From Lysobacterales bacterium (lineage in GTDB: Bacteria > Pseudomonadota > Gammaproteobacteria > Nevskiales > Salinisphaeraceae): a stretch of 64,000 nucleotides of DNA. The stretch is taken from NCBI GenBank assembly GCA_002715985.1, contig PBAO01000015.1, positions 4,978 to 68,977 on the forward strand. Reading direction: 5' to 3'. Every line of letters starts with the position of its first letter. The stretch's first letter is position 1. This document shows, piece after piece, positions 34,004-42,949 of the stretch. The notes under the pieces were generated by a model. The model had not been told where the DNA came from, searched no databases, and saw nothing but the letters and a program-made list of their open reading frames with translations. The translations under genes and the position numbers were made by a program.

Positions 34004-35710
34004 ATGCGCTTATCCCGTCTGGCCCTGGCCACCACCAAGGAAACCCCGGCCGATGCCGAGATCGTCTCGCACCAGCTGATGCTGCGTGCCGGCATGATCC
34101 GGCGGCTGGGGGCCGGGCTGTATACGTGGTCGCCGCTGGGCATGCGGGTACTGCGCAAGGTCGAGGCGATCATCCGGGCCGAGATGGCCGCCATCGACGC
34201 GCTCGAGATCCTCATGCCGGCGGTACAGCCCGCCGAGCTATGGCAGGAATCCGGACGCTGGCAGGCCATGGGCCCGCTCATGCTGCGCATGACCGACCGG
34301 GCCGAGCGCGAGTACTGCTTCGGCCCTACGCACGAGGAGGTCGTTACCGATTACATCAAACGCGACGTGCGCAGCTACAAGCAGCTGCCGCTGACGGTCT
34401 ATCAAATCCAGACCAAGTTCCGCGACGAGATCCGGCCGCGCTTCGGCCTGATGCGCGCGCGCGAGTTCATCATGAAGGACGCCTACTCCTTCCATATGGA
34501 TGAGGCCGGCCTGGACCGCGAATACCAGGCCATGCGCGGGGCCTATGCCCGCATTCTCGATCGCATGGGCCTGGATTATCGCGTGGTCGCCGCGGATTCG
34601 GGCGCCATCGGCGGGGCCAAGTCGGAAGAGTTCCATGTGCTTGCCCACTCGGGCGAGGACGAGCTGGCCGTGGCCAGCGAAGGCGGCTATGCCGCCAATA
34701 TCGAGGCCGCGGTCACCCGGGCCGGTGATGGCCCCCGCGCAGCCCCCGGCGCGGCGCTGAAAAAGATCGACACGCCCGGCGTGACCACGATCGCCGGCCT
34801 GGCCGAGCACTTGAAGGTGCCCGAGCGCGCAACCGCCAAGGCGATCGTGGTGATGGGCGAGTCGGGGGACCCCGTACTGCTCATGCTGCGCGGTGATCAC
34901 ACGCTCAACGCGATCAAGGCCGAACAGCTGCCCGGTATCGCCGCGCCGCTGACCATGGCCGATGAAGCCACCATCCGTAATCATTTCGGTGCCGGGCCCG
35001 GATCGCTCGGCCCGGTGAATGCCACGGTCGAGGTCATCGCCGATCATGCACTGGCCAACGCAGCGGACATGGTCGTGGGGGCCAACTACGACGGCGCCCA
35101 CTTCACCGGCTTCAACTGGGGCCGTGATCACCCCGAGCCCCGGTTTGCCGATCTGCGCAATATCGTGGCCGGCGATACCAGCCCCGACGGTCAGGGCACG
35201 ATCGATATTCTGCGCGGTATCGAGGTCGGCCATGTCTTCCAGCTGGGCGACAAATACAGCCGCGCGCTGAATCTGACCGTGCTCAACGAATCCGGTGCGG
35301 AGGTCGTGCCACAGATGGGCTGCTACGGCTTTGGCGTCTCGCGCGTGGTGGCCGCGGCCATCGAGCAGTGCCACGACGACGCCGGCATCGTCTGGCCCGC
35401 GGCGATCGCTCCGTTCGAGCTGGTGATCGTGCCGATCAAGGCCGACAAGTCCCAGGCGGTGCGCGATGCCTGCGAGGCACTTTACGGCGAACTGAAAGCC
35501 GCCGGCGTGGACGTGGCCTATGATGATCGCGGCCTGCGCCCCGGCCCGATGTTCGCCGATGCCGAGCTGATCGGCATCCCGCATCGGATCGTGGTCTCGG
35601 ACCGGGGCCTGGAAGCCGGCCGGCTCGAATACAAGGGCCGCGCCGACGCCGAAAACAGCGACGTGGCTCATGATATCGACGCTATTCGGGACAGGATCGG
35701 CCACCGTTAG
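34004..35710 (+). CDS. proS: Prolyl-tRNA synthetase
   Basis: A 568-residue class II synthetase of the bacterial type that charges tRNA-Pro. Motif 2 lies in TKFRDEIRPRFGLMRAREFIMKDAYSF (residues about 140-165), and motif 3 in GCYGFGVSRVVAAAIEQ. Between them is the YbaK-like editing insertion (about residues 225-405) that removes mischarged Ala. The C-terminal anticodon-binding domain follows. A TAGAAT box 26-31 bases upstream of the start is a likely -10 element. The last 41 bases overlap the next gene in another frame. Confidence 0.97.
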   Translation: MRLSRLALATTKETPADAEIVSHQLMLRAGMIRRLGAGLYTWSPLGMRVLRKVEAIIRAEMAAIDALEILMPAVQPAELWQESGRWQAMGPLMLRMTDRAEREYCFGPTHEEVVTDYIKRDVRSYKQLPLTVYQIQTKFRDEIRPRFGLMRAREFIMKDAYSFHMDEAGLDREYQAMRGAYARILDRMGLDYRVVAADSGAIGGAKSEEFHVLAHSGEDELAVASEGGYAANIEAAVTRAGDGPRAAPGAALKKIDTPGVTTIAGLAEHLKVPERATAKAIVVMGESGDPVLLMLRGDHTLNAIKAEQLPGIAAPLTMADEATIRNHFGAGPGSLGPVNATVEVIADHALANAADMVVGANYDGAHFTGFNWGRDHPEPRFADLRNIVAGDTSPDGQGTIDILRGIEVGHVFQLGDKYSRALNLTVLNESGAEVVPQMGCYGFGVSRVVAAAIEQCHDDAGIVWPAAIAPFELVIVPIKADKSQAVRDACEALYGELKAAGVDVAYDDRGLRPGPMFADAELIGIPHRIVVSDRGLEAGRLEYKGRADAENSDVAHDIDAIRDRIGHR

Positions 35711-36287
35711 CGCCACGCGCCGCGCCGGCGCGATATTGGCCTGTCTGCTCGTCTGGGGCACGGCCTGGCCGGCCGCCCGCGCGCCGGCCTTGCTGGATCC
35801 GGCCACGCGGGCGACTCTGGCCCGCGCGATCGCGGCCAGCCCCGGCTTCGACAATCGTTTTGCCGCCGAAGTCTGGCTGGTCGACATGTCGCGCCGGCTG
35901 GCGCATTTCGTACCCGACGTGACCCGACGCCTGGCGCTGTTGCGTGATGTACACGCCGCCGCCAGCCAGGCCGGCGTGTCCCCGGAGCTGGTGCTGGCCA
36001 TCATCGAGGTCGAGTCGCATTTCAAGCGTTTCGCGCTCTCGTCAGCCGGTGCCCGCGGGCTGATGCAGGTCATGCCGTTCTGGCGCAACGAAATCGGCGC
36101 GGCAGACGACAACCTGTTCGCCCGAGCCACCAACCTGCGCTATGGCTGCGCGATTCTGGCGGTCTATCTAGAGCGTGAACACGGCCGACTCGCCCCCGCG
36201 CTGGCGCGCTACAACGGCAGCACGGGCCGTACGGTCTATTCCGATCGTGTCCTGGCCGCACTCCGCCGTCACTGGCGCACCGATTGA
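35670..36287 (+). CDS. Lytic murein transglycosylase (Slt domain)
   Basis: A 205-residue exported protein with an SLT goose-type lysozyme fold that cleaves peptidoglycan glycan strands. The catalytic glutamate is in LAIIEVESHFKRFALSSAGARG, followed by LMQVMP and ARYNGS. The N-terminus has a basic, hydrophobic signal-like stretch ending APA. ATG at 35670 lies inside proS (41-base overlap), and no start after the proS stop leaves a signal peptide. It is convergent with hda, one base separating the two stop codons. Confidence 0.9.
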   Translation: MISTLFGTGSATVSATRRAGAILACLLVWGTAWPAARAPALLDPATRATLARAIAASPGFDNRFAAEVWLVDMSRRLAHFVPDVTRRLALLRDVHAAASQAGVSPELVLAIIEVESHFKRFALSSAGARGLMQVMPFWRNEIGAADDNLFARATNLRYGCAILAVYLEREHGRLAPALARYNGSTGRTVYSDRVLAALRRHWRTD

Positions 36288-36288
36288 T

Positions 36289-36981
36289 CTAGCGGTTGTC
36301 CAGCGTCTGCTTGACAAACGGAATGGTCAGCCGGCGCTGGGCGGCCAACGAAGCCCGATCCAGCGTATCCAGCGTGGCCATCAGCGTGGGCACGTCGCTG
36401 TCGGCGTGCTTGAGGATCCAGCGCGCCGTGGGCTCGGGCAGCGTCATCCCGCGCTGGGCGCCGCGCTCGACCAGCAGGGCGATCTTGTCCTCGTCGTCCA
36501 GCGCGCGACAACACACCGCCCCGCCCCAGGCCAGGCGCGTGGCCAGATCGGGCAGCGCCAGGCCCAGCTCGCGCGGCAGGCGCGAGCCTGCCGCCACCAA
36601 TCGGCTACCGCGAGCGCGCAGCGCATCGGACAGCCCCACCAGGGCGATTTCCGCCTCGCGCTGGCCCGCGATGACATCGATATCGTCAATACAGACACAG
36701 TCCATTTCGGCCAGGTTCTCGATCAACGGCTGCAGGCGCTGGCGCACTTGGCCCAGCGGCAGATAGCAACTGCGCTTACCGGCGTCGCCGACCGCTCGAC
36801 AGGCCGCCTGCAACAGATGCGTCTTGCCGCTGGCCTCGGGCCCAGCCAGATAAAGCCGCTCGGCGCGGCCGGCGATGATCTGGGCGATCGAAGCCCGTGC
36901 CTCGGCGTTGACGTCGCCCACGAACGCTTCGAGCGTGGCCGAAGCCGGCAACTGAACACCGAGCACAAGCTGAACGGTCAT
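36289..36981 (-). CDS. hda: DnaA regulatory inactivator homologue Hda
   Basis: A 230-residue DnaA-type AAA+ protein lacking the DNA-binding domain. With the beta clamp it stimulates DnaA-ATP hydrolysis and prevents over-initiation. The N-terminus VQLVLGVQLPASATLEAF contains the clamp-binding region (QLVLGV). The degenerate P-loop is LAGPEASGKTHLLQAA, and Walker B is CIDDID. It is downstream of a PerM-type permease gene on the same strand, the common gammaproteobacterial pairing near purMN. Confidence 0.94.
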   Translation of the reverse strand: MTVQLVLGVQLPASATLEAFVGDVNAEARASIAQIIAGRAERLYLAGPEASGKTHLLQAACRAVGDAGKRSCYLPLGQVRQRLQPLIENLAEMDCVCIDDIDVIAGQREAEIALVGLSDALRARGSRLVAAGSRLPRELGLALPDLATRLAWGGAVCCRALDDEDKIALLVERGAQRGMTLPEPTARWILKHADSDVPTLMATLDTLDRASLAAQRRLTIPFVKQTLDNR

Positions 36982-37083
36982 AGGCACACACGCCCGATGA
37001 GAAAAACGAAGGCAGGTCGTCGACGGCCGTCAGCATGCCGGCCCAAGCCGGCCGCCACAACCGAGCCGCCCCGGCCGAGACAC

Positions 37084-38130
37084 TCAATCCTGCAGATACA
37101 GCTGGCTGTCGCGCCATCGACGCCCGCCGTAACGCACCAGCACGGCCAGAACCGCAGCCGTGGGCAGCGCCAGCAATACACCGATGAAACCGAACAGCTG
37201 GCCGCCGGCCAGCACCGCGAAGATCACCCAGACCGGATGCAGCCCGATGGCATCGCCCAGCAGTAACGGCTGAAGTACGACCTGCTCCATCACCTGGCCG
37301 ATACCGAAGACCAGAAAGACCCAAAGCACCTGTATCGGGTCGCCGGTCTGGACCAGCATGGCCAGCGAGGCGAACGATACGCCGGACAAGACGCCGACAT
37401 AGGGCACGAAGCTCACGATACCGGCCCCCAGCCCGATGACCAGCGCCAGATCCAGCCCGGCAAGCCACAGCCCGACAATATAGATCGTGCCCAGCACCAG
37501 CATGACCAGGCCCTGCCCTCGCAGAAAATGGCCCAGCACGTTGTCGGTCTCGCAGGCCAGCTCGGTGACCGTATCGACATAACGCCGCGGCAGCTGGTCC
37601 CGGATGAAACCGGTCATCTGGTCCCAGTCGCGCAGCAGATAGAACATGATGACCGGGATCAAGAGCAGATTGATCGCCCAGGAGAACAGCGCGGTTCCCG
37701 AGGTCAGTGCTTTTTTGAACACCGTGGTGGCCACACCACTGGCCGAGCCCCAGTTGTTGGTCACCAGATTCTGGATCGAACGCGCATCGATGCCGCCCAC
37801 CCCCGGGGCCACTCGCTGGATCCAGGGGTTGAGCGTGCTCTGAACCCAGTCCAGATAGCGCGGCACGTTGCGCAGCAGTGTTTCGAACTGGGCCTGGAGC
37901 ACCGGAAGGACCAGAAACACCGCCAGCGTGGTGGTCAGGATCATGACCAGAAACACGATGATCACGCCCAGCGTGCGGCCCAGTTTGAGCCGTTCCAGCC
38001 GGTCCACGATCGGATCACAGACATAGGCCAGACCGGCGCCCAGCACGAACGGCAGGAGCATCCCGTGCAGCAGTACGATGATCGCCACGAAACCGGCGAT
38101 TGCAATAGCAGCAAGCGTGCGACCGCGCAT
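37084..38130 (-). CDS. AI-2E/PerM-family permease
   Basis: A 348-residue membrane protein of the AI-2E (PerM/YdiK/TqsA) family with about eight helices. A soluble insertion occupies about residues 75-150. Typical elements are LPFVLGAGLAYVCDPIVDRLER at the N-terminus and GLHPVWVIFAVLAGGQLFGFIGVLLALP near the C-terminus. Members export small molecules such as autoinducer-2 or act as sodium/proton antiporters. The substrate here is unknown. It lies 102 bases upstream of hda and is divergent from purM. Confidence 0.92.
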   Translation of the reverse strand: MRGRTLAAIAIAGFVAIIVLLHGMLLPFVLGAGLAYVCDPIVDRLERLKLGRTLGVIIVFLVMILTTTLAVFLVLPVLQAQFETLLRNVPRYLDWVQSTLNPWIQRVAPGVGGIDARSIQNLVTNNWGSASGVATTVFKKALTSGTALFSWAINLLLIPVIMFYLLRDWDQMTGFIRDQLPRRYVDTVTELACETDNVLGHFLRGQGLVMLVLGTIYIVGLWLAGLDLALVIGLGAGIVSFVPYVGVLSGVSFASLAMLVQTGDPIQVLWVFLVFGIGQVMEQVVLQPLLLGDAIGLHPVWVIFAVLAGGQLFGFIGVLLALPTAAVLAVLVRYGGRRWRDSQLYLQD

Positions 38131-38252
38131 AGTTTCAGATCCGATCGGTCATGGACCGTGCCCGATCCACGAAAAGATATCGAAGCGGTACAATAGCACG
38201 CACATCCCGGCGCTCTGCCGATCCAATTCTTTCAGCAACAGGCCTGCCTCAC

Positions 38253-39320
38253 GTGAGCGAGCGTTCTACATCATCGGGCGATGCGCCCGGCCTGACCTAT
38301 GCCGACGCCGGCGTGGATATCGATGCCGGCAACCGTCTGGTCGATGCCATCCGCGGGCCGGTCGAAGCCACGCGCCGGCCCGAAGTCATCGGCACCCTGG
38401 GCGGTTTCGGTGGCTTGTTCGAGCTGCCGGTCGATCGCTACAAGCGGCCCGTTCTGGTCTCGGGCACCGATGGCGTAGGCACCAAGCTGCGTCTGGCCAT
38501 CGACCACGGCCGCTATGAGGGCATCGGTATCGACCTGGTCGCCATGTGCGTCAACGATGTGCTGGTCACGGGCGCCGAGCCTCTGTTCTTTCTCGATTAC
38601 TACGCCACGGCCCATCTGGATCCGGCGGTGGCCACGCCGGTGATCCAGAGTATCGCCGAAGGATGTCGCCAGGCGGGCGCGGCGCTGGTCGGCGGAGAGA
38701 CCGCCGAGATGCCGGGCATGTATCGCGACGGTGACTTCGATCTGGCGGGCTTCTCGGTCGGCGTGGTCGAGTACGACAAACGCATCGACGGCAGCGCCTG
38801 TGGCGTGGGCGACGTGGTGCTCGGCCTGGCCTCCAGCGGACCGCATTCCAACGGCTATTCGCTCGTGCGACGGATTCTCGAGCACGCCGGGATCGATCCC
38901 GCAGCCGAAACACTGGGCGAGACCCGTCTGCTGGATGCCCTGATGGCACCGACGCGTATCTACGTGCAGGCCGTCCAAGCACTGCTGGGCGCCTGTGAGG
39001 TACACGCCATGGCGCATATCACCGGCGGCGGTCTGGCCGAGAACTTCGCGCGCGTGCTGCCCGAGGGCATTGGGGCACGGCTGGATCAGCGGGCATGGCG
39101 CCGACCGCCGGTGTTCGACTGGCTGGCCGCGGCCGGCCAGGTCGCCGACGGCGAAATGGCGCGCACGTTCAATAACGGCATCGGGTTCTGTGTCGTCGTG
39201 CCGGCCGACCAAGCAGACACCGCGATCGAGACGCTGCGCGCTGCCGGCGAGACGGTGGTCACCCTGGGTGAGCTCTGCGCGCGTGCGGATGAACAGCCGG
39301 CCGTCGTGTTTTCTTCATGA
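38253..39320 (+). CDS. purM: Phosphoribosylformylglycinamidine cyclo-ligase
   Basis: A 355-residue AIR synthetase, which closes the imidazole ring in purine synthesis using ATP. GTG at 38253 is chosen because it gives a normal N-terminus just before [20 protein letters not shown]; the frame is open to 38151 with no similarity. Conserved segments are [47 protein letters not shown] and the late HITGGGL. It overlaps purN as ATGA, the universal purM-purN pair. Confidence 0.96.
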   Translation: MSERSTSSGDAPGLTYADAGVDIDAGNRLVDAIRGPVEATRRPEVIGTLGGFGGLFELPVDRYKRPVLVSGTDGVGTKLRLAIDHGRYEGIGIDLVAMCVNDVLVTGAEPLFFLDYYATAHLDPAVATPVIQSIAEGCRQAGAALVGGETAEMPGMYRDGDFDLAGFSVGVVEYDKRIDGSACGVGDVVLGLASSGPHSNGYSLVRRILEHAGIDPAAETLGETRLLDALMAPTRIYVQAVQALLGACEVHAMAHITGGGLAENFARVLPEGIGARLDQRAWRRPPVFDWLAAAGQVADGEMARTFNNGIGFCVVVPADQADTAIETLRAAGETVVTLGELCARADEQPAVVFSS

Positions 39321-39985
39321 GCGATATACCAGCCCCAAAACCGCGGATCGTGGTGCTGATCTCCGGGCGCGGGCGCAATCTCGAAGCGATCCACCAGGCC
39401 ATCGAGCGCGACGAGCTGAACGCCGAAATCGTGCTTGTGGCCAGCAACAAGACCCGGGCGCCGGGCCTGGGATATGCCCGTCTGGCCGGGCTGCCCACGG
39501 TTGCCATTTCGCCAACGGCGTTTGCCGATCGCGAAAGCTACGATGCCGCCCTGGCCCGACGCGTGGCCGCAGCGCGCCCCGACTGGGTGGTTCTGGCCGG
39601 CTTCATGCGGGTGCTCAGTGATGCATTCATCGCCCCGTTTGCCGGGCGGATCGTGAATATCCACCCGTCGCTGTTGCCCAAGTACAAGGGCCTGCATACC
39701 CATGCCCGCGCGCTTGCGGCCGGCGATACCCATCACGGGGCCAGCGTACATCTGGTCATTCCCGCGCTCGACGAGGGCCCGGTCGTGCGCCAGGGGCGAA
39801 TCCGCATCACGGCCGACGATACCGAGCAGACACTGGCCGATCGCGTGCTGGATCGAATCGAGCGCCCGTTGTATGCCGCCGCGCTGGCCGATCTGTTCGA
39901 GGCGCGGGTCACGGCCGCGGACGACGGCGCGCTGTATCGCGACGGCGTCCGCCAGCACACCCCGCCCATTCAGGATTACGATTGA
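39317..39985 (+). CDS. purN: Phosphoribosylglycinamide formyltransferase 1
   Basis: A 222-residue GAR transformylase that uses 10-formyl-tetrahydrofolate. The catalytic Asn, His and Asp are in [17 protein letters not shown] and in the later ALDEGPVV region. The phosphate-binding loop reads [10 protein letters not shown], with Arg where many homologues have Ser (S-G-x-G-S-N-L). This is a conservative-looking but unusual change. The ATG overlaps purM's stop and its own stop overlaps the next gene's ATG. Confidence 0.95.
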   Translation: MSDIPAPKPRIVVLISGRGRNLEAIHQAIERDELNAEIVLVASNKTRAPGLGYARLAGLPTVAISPTAFADRESYDAALARRVAAARPDWVVLAGFMRVLSDAFIAPFAGRIVNIHPSLLPKYKGLHTHARALAAGDTHHGASVHLVIPALDEGPVVRQGRIRITADDTEQTLADRVLDRIERPLYAAALADLFEARVTAADDGALYRDGVRQHTPPIQDYD

Positions 39986-40749
39986 TGCACCGGCTGATTC
40001 TCGCGCTTACCACAGGGCTGACGTTGGCGGCCAGTGCGTCGGTCGTGGCCAAGACCAGCCCCCCGGACCGGCCGTCATCGGCCGCGCTGGCCAGCGCGAC
40101 CACGCCGTTTACCGCCAGCTTTACAGTGAACAAGGCCGGGCTGCCGCTCGGTGACACACGATTTTCACTGCGCGCGGCCGATGAGCCCCACTGCTTCATC
40201 TATCGGGGCCAGGCCAACCCCAACGCCTTCGTCAAACTCTTTCTCGGCGATATCGACGAGCGCTCGCGGTTCTGCCTGGTCGATGGCCGGGTACGACCCA
40301 TGCGGTTCTCCCATGCCGAGAAGGGTGAGCCGCGCAAGAGCTATACGCTGGTCTTCGACTGGTCGGCGGCCAAGATCCGCTATACCGACAAGGCCGGGCG
40401 CAAACGCGTGTTCGATACCCAGCCCGGCGTACAGGATCCGTTATCGCTACAGATCGCCGCCCGTGCCTGGGTGGCCGGGCTGTCCCGGCCGGCGCGCGCT
40501 GACAAGACCTTTCCACTGGCCGACGATGACGGCATCAAGATGTTTGCGCTGACGACCGCGCCGGCCGGCACGGTCAAGACCGCTGCCGACAACTACGACA
40601 CACAAAAGGTCAGTCGAACCGACAGCGCCGATCACACGCTGGAACTCTGGTTGGCGCCCGAAGCGCATTACATCCCGGTGAAGGTCACGACCGGCAAGGA
40701 CGGCCGAGTCTTCACCATGAGCGCTGATCAGATCGTCGTCGAGGACTGA
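39985..40749 (+). CDS. DUF3108 periplasmic protein
   Basis: A 254-residue protein with a signal peptide (about residues 1-22, ending SASVVA) and a beta-rich DUF3108 domain. Recognisable segments are FTASFTVNKAGLPLGDTRFSL, FDTQPGVQDPLSLQIAARAW and YIPVKVTTGKDG. The fold is related to lipoprotein carrier-like barrels. Its function is unknown, but the gene regularly follows purMN in gamma- and betaproteobacteria. ATG at 39985 overlaps the purN stop (TGATG), so all three genes are one translational chain. Confidence 0.88.
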   Translation: MHRLILALTTGLTLAASASVVAKTSPPDRPSSAALASATTPFTASFTVNKAGLPLGDTRFSLRAADEPHCFIYRGQANPNAFVKLFLGDIDERSRFCLVDGRVRPMRFSHAEKGEPRKSYTLVFDWSAAKIRYTDKAGRKRVFDTQPGVQDPLSLQIAARAWVAGLSRPARADKTFPLADDDGIKMFALTTAPAGTVKTAADNYDTQKVSRTDSADHTLELWLAPEAHYIPVKVTTGKDGRVFTMSADQIVVED

Positions 40750-40853
40750 CCGGGGGCGTGTCGCGATCAAACAAGACGGCGCGCCGGCCGCCCGCGCCCT
40801 GCCTGGCGCACCCGGCACGGGCCATGCCGCGACTTATAGCCTGACGATAAGCC

Positions 40854-41420
40854 CTAGGTGCGCGGCAGGGTGACGCCGCGCTGGCCCTGATACTTACCGC
40901 CCCGATCGGCATATGAGGTTTCGCAGACCTCATCGGATTCGAGAAACAGCATCTGGGCCACGCCTTCATTGGCATAGATCTTGGCCGGTAGCGGCGTGGT
41001 GTTGGAGAACTCCAGCGTGACGTGGCCTTCCCACTCCGGCTCCAGCGGCGTGACGTTGACGATGATGCCGCAGCGGGCATAGGTCGATTTGCCCAGGCAG
41101 ATCGTGAGCACGTTGCGCGGAATCCGGAAATACTCGATGGTCGAGGCCAGCGCGAACGAGTTCGGCGGGATGATGCAGACATCGCCCTCGAAATCCACGA
41201 ACCCCTTCGAGTCGAAGGCCTTGGGATCAACCATCGAGGTATTGATGTTGGTGAACAGCTTGAAATGCGGCGAGCAGCGTACGTCGTAGCCATAGCTGGA
41301 CACGCCGTAGGACACGATCTTCTCGCCGTCGCGCTCCTTGACCTGGCCAGGCTCGAAGGGCTCGATCATGCCTTCGGATTCAGCCATGCGACGAATCCAT
41401 TTGTCGGCTTTGATACTCAT
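40854..41420 (-). CDS. dcd: dCTP deaminase
   Basis: A 188-residue trimeric enzyme that converts dCTP to dUTP for thymidylate synthesis. ATG at 41420 gives the family start [13 protein letters not shown]. Active-site elements are [11 protein letters not shown] and [23 protein letters not shown] with the catalytic Glu (residues about 125-147). Its length equals that of typical proteobacterial Dcd. In many relatives it directly follows apbC. Here a quinone-oxidoreductase-like gene and the 870-residue gene separate the two. The 285 bases upstream (41421-41705) show no gene or clear signal. Confidence 0.96.
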   Translation of the reverse strand: MSIKADKWIRRMAESEGMIEPFEPGQVKERDGEKIVSYGVSSYGYDVRCSPHFKLFTNINTSMVDPKAFDSKGFVDFEGDVCIIPPNSFALASTIEYFRIPRNVLTICLGKSTYARCGIIVNVTPLEPEWEGHVTLEFSNTTPLPAKIYANEGVAQMLFLESDEVCETSYADRGGKYQGQRGVTLPRT

Positions 41421-41705
41421 GTTGTGCTGCTCGGCGCCGGTGGTAGCGCAACAGTCTAACGATGCGCGGCACGCACGCCCAGCCATTGTTGTTGCAGGCA
41501 CACGGCCCGGCGAATCAGCGGATCCGACTGGGCACGCAGCCTTCGGGCCTGTCGTCATGAAATATGCCGTCGCCTTGCCCGCGCCCGGCGTGCCCGGCAG
41601 GGCGCGAGCCACCCCCAAGATATGACGACGGGTCGGCTTGTCTTATGACGACGGGCCCCAAGCTGTCGTATCGTGCCGGGCATCGCCAACCAACGGGTTC
41701 TTTCC

Positions 41706-42701
41706 ATGAAGGTCCAGCAGATCAACGAATTCGGCACGCCCGATGTCTTTCACGCCGCCGACGTCGAGGCCCGCGAGCCGGGCCCGCGCCAGATCCGTGT
41801 CCGTCAGATGGCCACCAGCGTCAACCCGGTCGATACCAAACTGCGCGCGGCCGGCCCGCCGATCGCACCGGCATTGCCCGCGGTCCTGGGCTGTGATGTG
41901 GCCGGTATCGTGGAAAGCGTCGGTGACGGCGTACGCGCGTTTCAGGTCGGCGACGAGGTTTATGGCTGTGCCACGGGTGTCATCGGGCACGACGGGGCCT
42001 ACGGCGAGTACGCCGTGGTCGACGCAGCCTTCATGGCCGCCAAGCCCCGCAACCTGGATTGGCGCCAGACCGCGGCCCTGCCGCTGGTGACCATCACCGC
42101 CTGGGAAGCCCTGGTCGATCGGGCCGGTGTCCGCCCCGGCGATCATGTTCTCGTGCACGGCGGTACGGGCGGCGTGGGCCATATCGCGGTCCAGCTGGCC
42201 AAGACGCTCGGGGCACGGGTGGCCACCACGGTATCGACGACAGAAAAAGCCGATATCGCCGCGCGTCTGGGCGCCGACGACATCATCTACTACACCGATG
42301 AGGCCGTGGCTGATTACGTGGCCCGGGTGACTGGCGGGCGTGGTTTCGACGTGGTCTTCGATGCCACCGGCGGCTCGGATATCGCCAAATCCTTCGAGGC
42401 CGCGCGCGTCAATGGCCAGGTCGTGACGATCGTGTCGCAGTACACCGCCGATCTGTCGCCGATGCATACCAAGAGCCTGTCGCTGCATGTGGTCCTGATG
42501 CTCACCGCCATGCTCAACGGCATCGACCCGGGACATCACGGCGAAATCCTCACCAAGGCCGCGCACCTGGTCGATACCGGCGAGCTCGACCCCTTGCTGG
42601 ATACGGCACGCTTCACCCTGAACGATGTCGCCGATGCTCATCGTCGTCTGGAATCCGGCAAGGCCGTGGGCAAGATCGTGATTGATATCGCCACCGCTTG
42701 A
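41706..42701 (+). CDS. Zinc-independent quinone oxidoreductase-like MDR protein
   Basis: A 331-residue medium-chain dehydrogenase/reductase of the quinone oxidoreductase type. ATG at 41706 aligns with the family start MKVQQINEFG. The GroES-like domain includes VLGCDVAGIVESVGDGV, and the NADPH-binding Rossmann motif is VHGGTGGVGHIAVQLAK near residue 150. The zinc ligands of alcohol dehydrogenases are absent. It probably reduces quinones or reactive enones with NADPH. It is transcribed opposite to dcd and apbC, between which it lies. Confidence 0.9.
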   Translation: MKVQQINEFGTPDVFHAADVEAREPGPRQIRVRQMATSVNPVDTKLRAAGPPIAPALPAVLGCDVAGIVESVGDGVRAFQVGDEVYGCATGVIGHDGAYGEYAVVDAAFMAAKPRNLDWRQTAALPLVTITAWEALVDRAGVRPGDHVLVHGGTGGVGHIAVQLAKTLGARVATTVSTTEKADIAARLGADDIIYYTDEAVADYVARVTGGRGFDVVFDATGGSDIAKSFEAARVNGQVVTIVSQYTADLSPMHTKSLSLHVVLMLTAMLNGIDPGHHGEILTKAAHLVDTGELDPLLDTARFTLNDVADAHRRLESGKAVGKIVIDIATA

Positions 42702-42949
42702 AACCGCCGCGGCACGTGACGTATTGCGCGCGTGCCGCTCGAGCGCAGGATAAGCGCCATTGTCCGGCCATATTCCTATTCATAGGCACGACCGAACGTT
42801 ACTTTCGAGACCGGGGCTTGCGCGGCACGATTGATGGTCACGCGTATCGCTATCGTTCGAGGCCCGGTTTGTACGCAACGCCGACACATCGACCCGTCAT
42901 TCACGCGCCGGGTGACCGGGCGCCGTCGATCGTCTGACCGTTCCCGCTC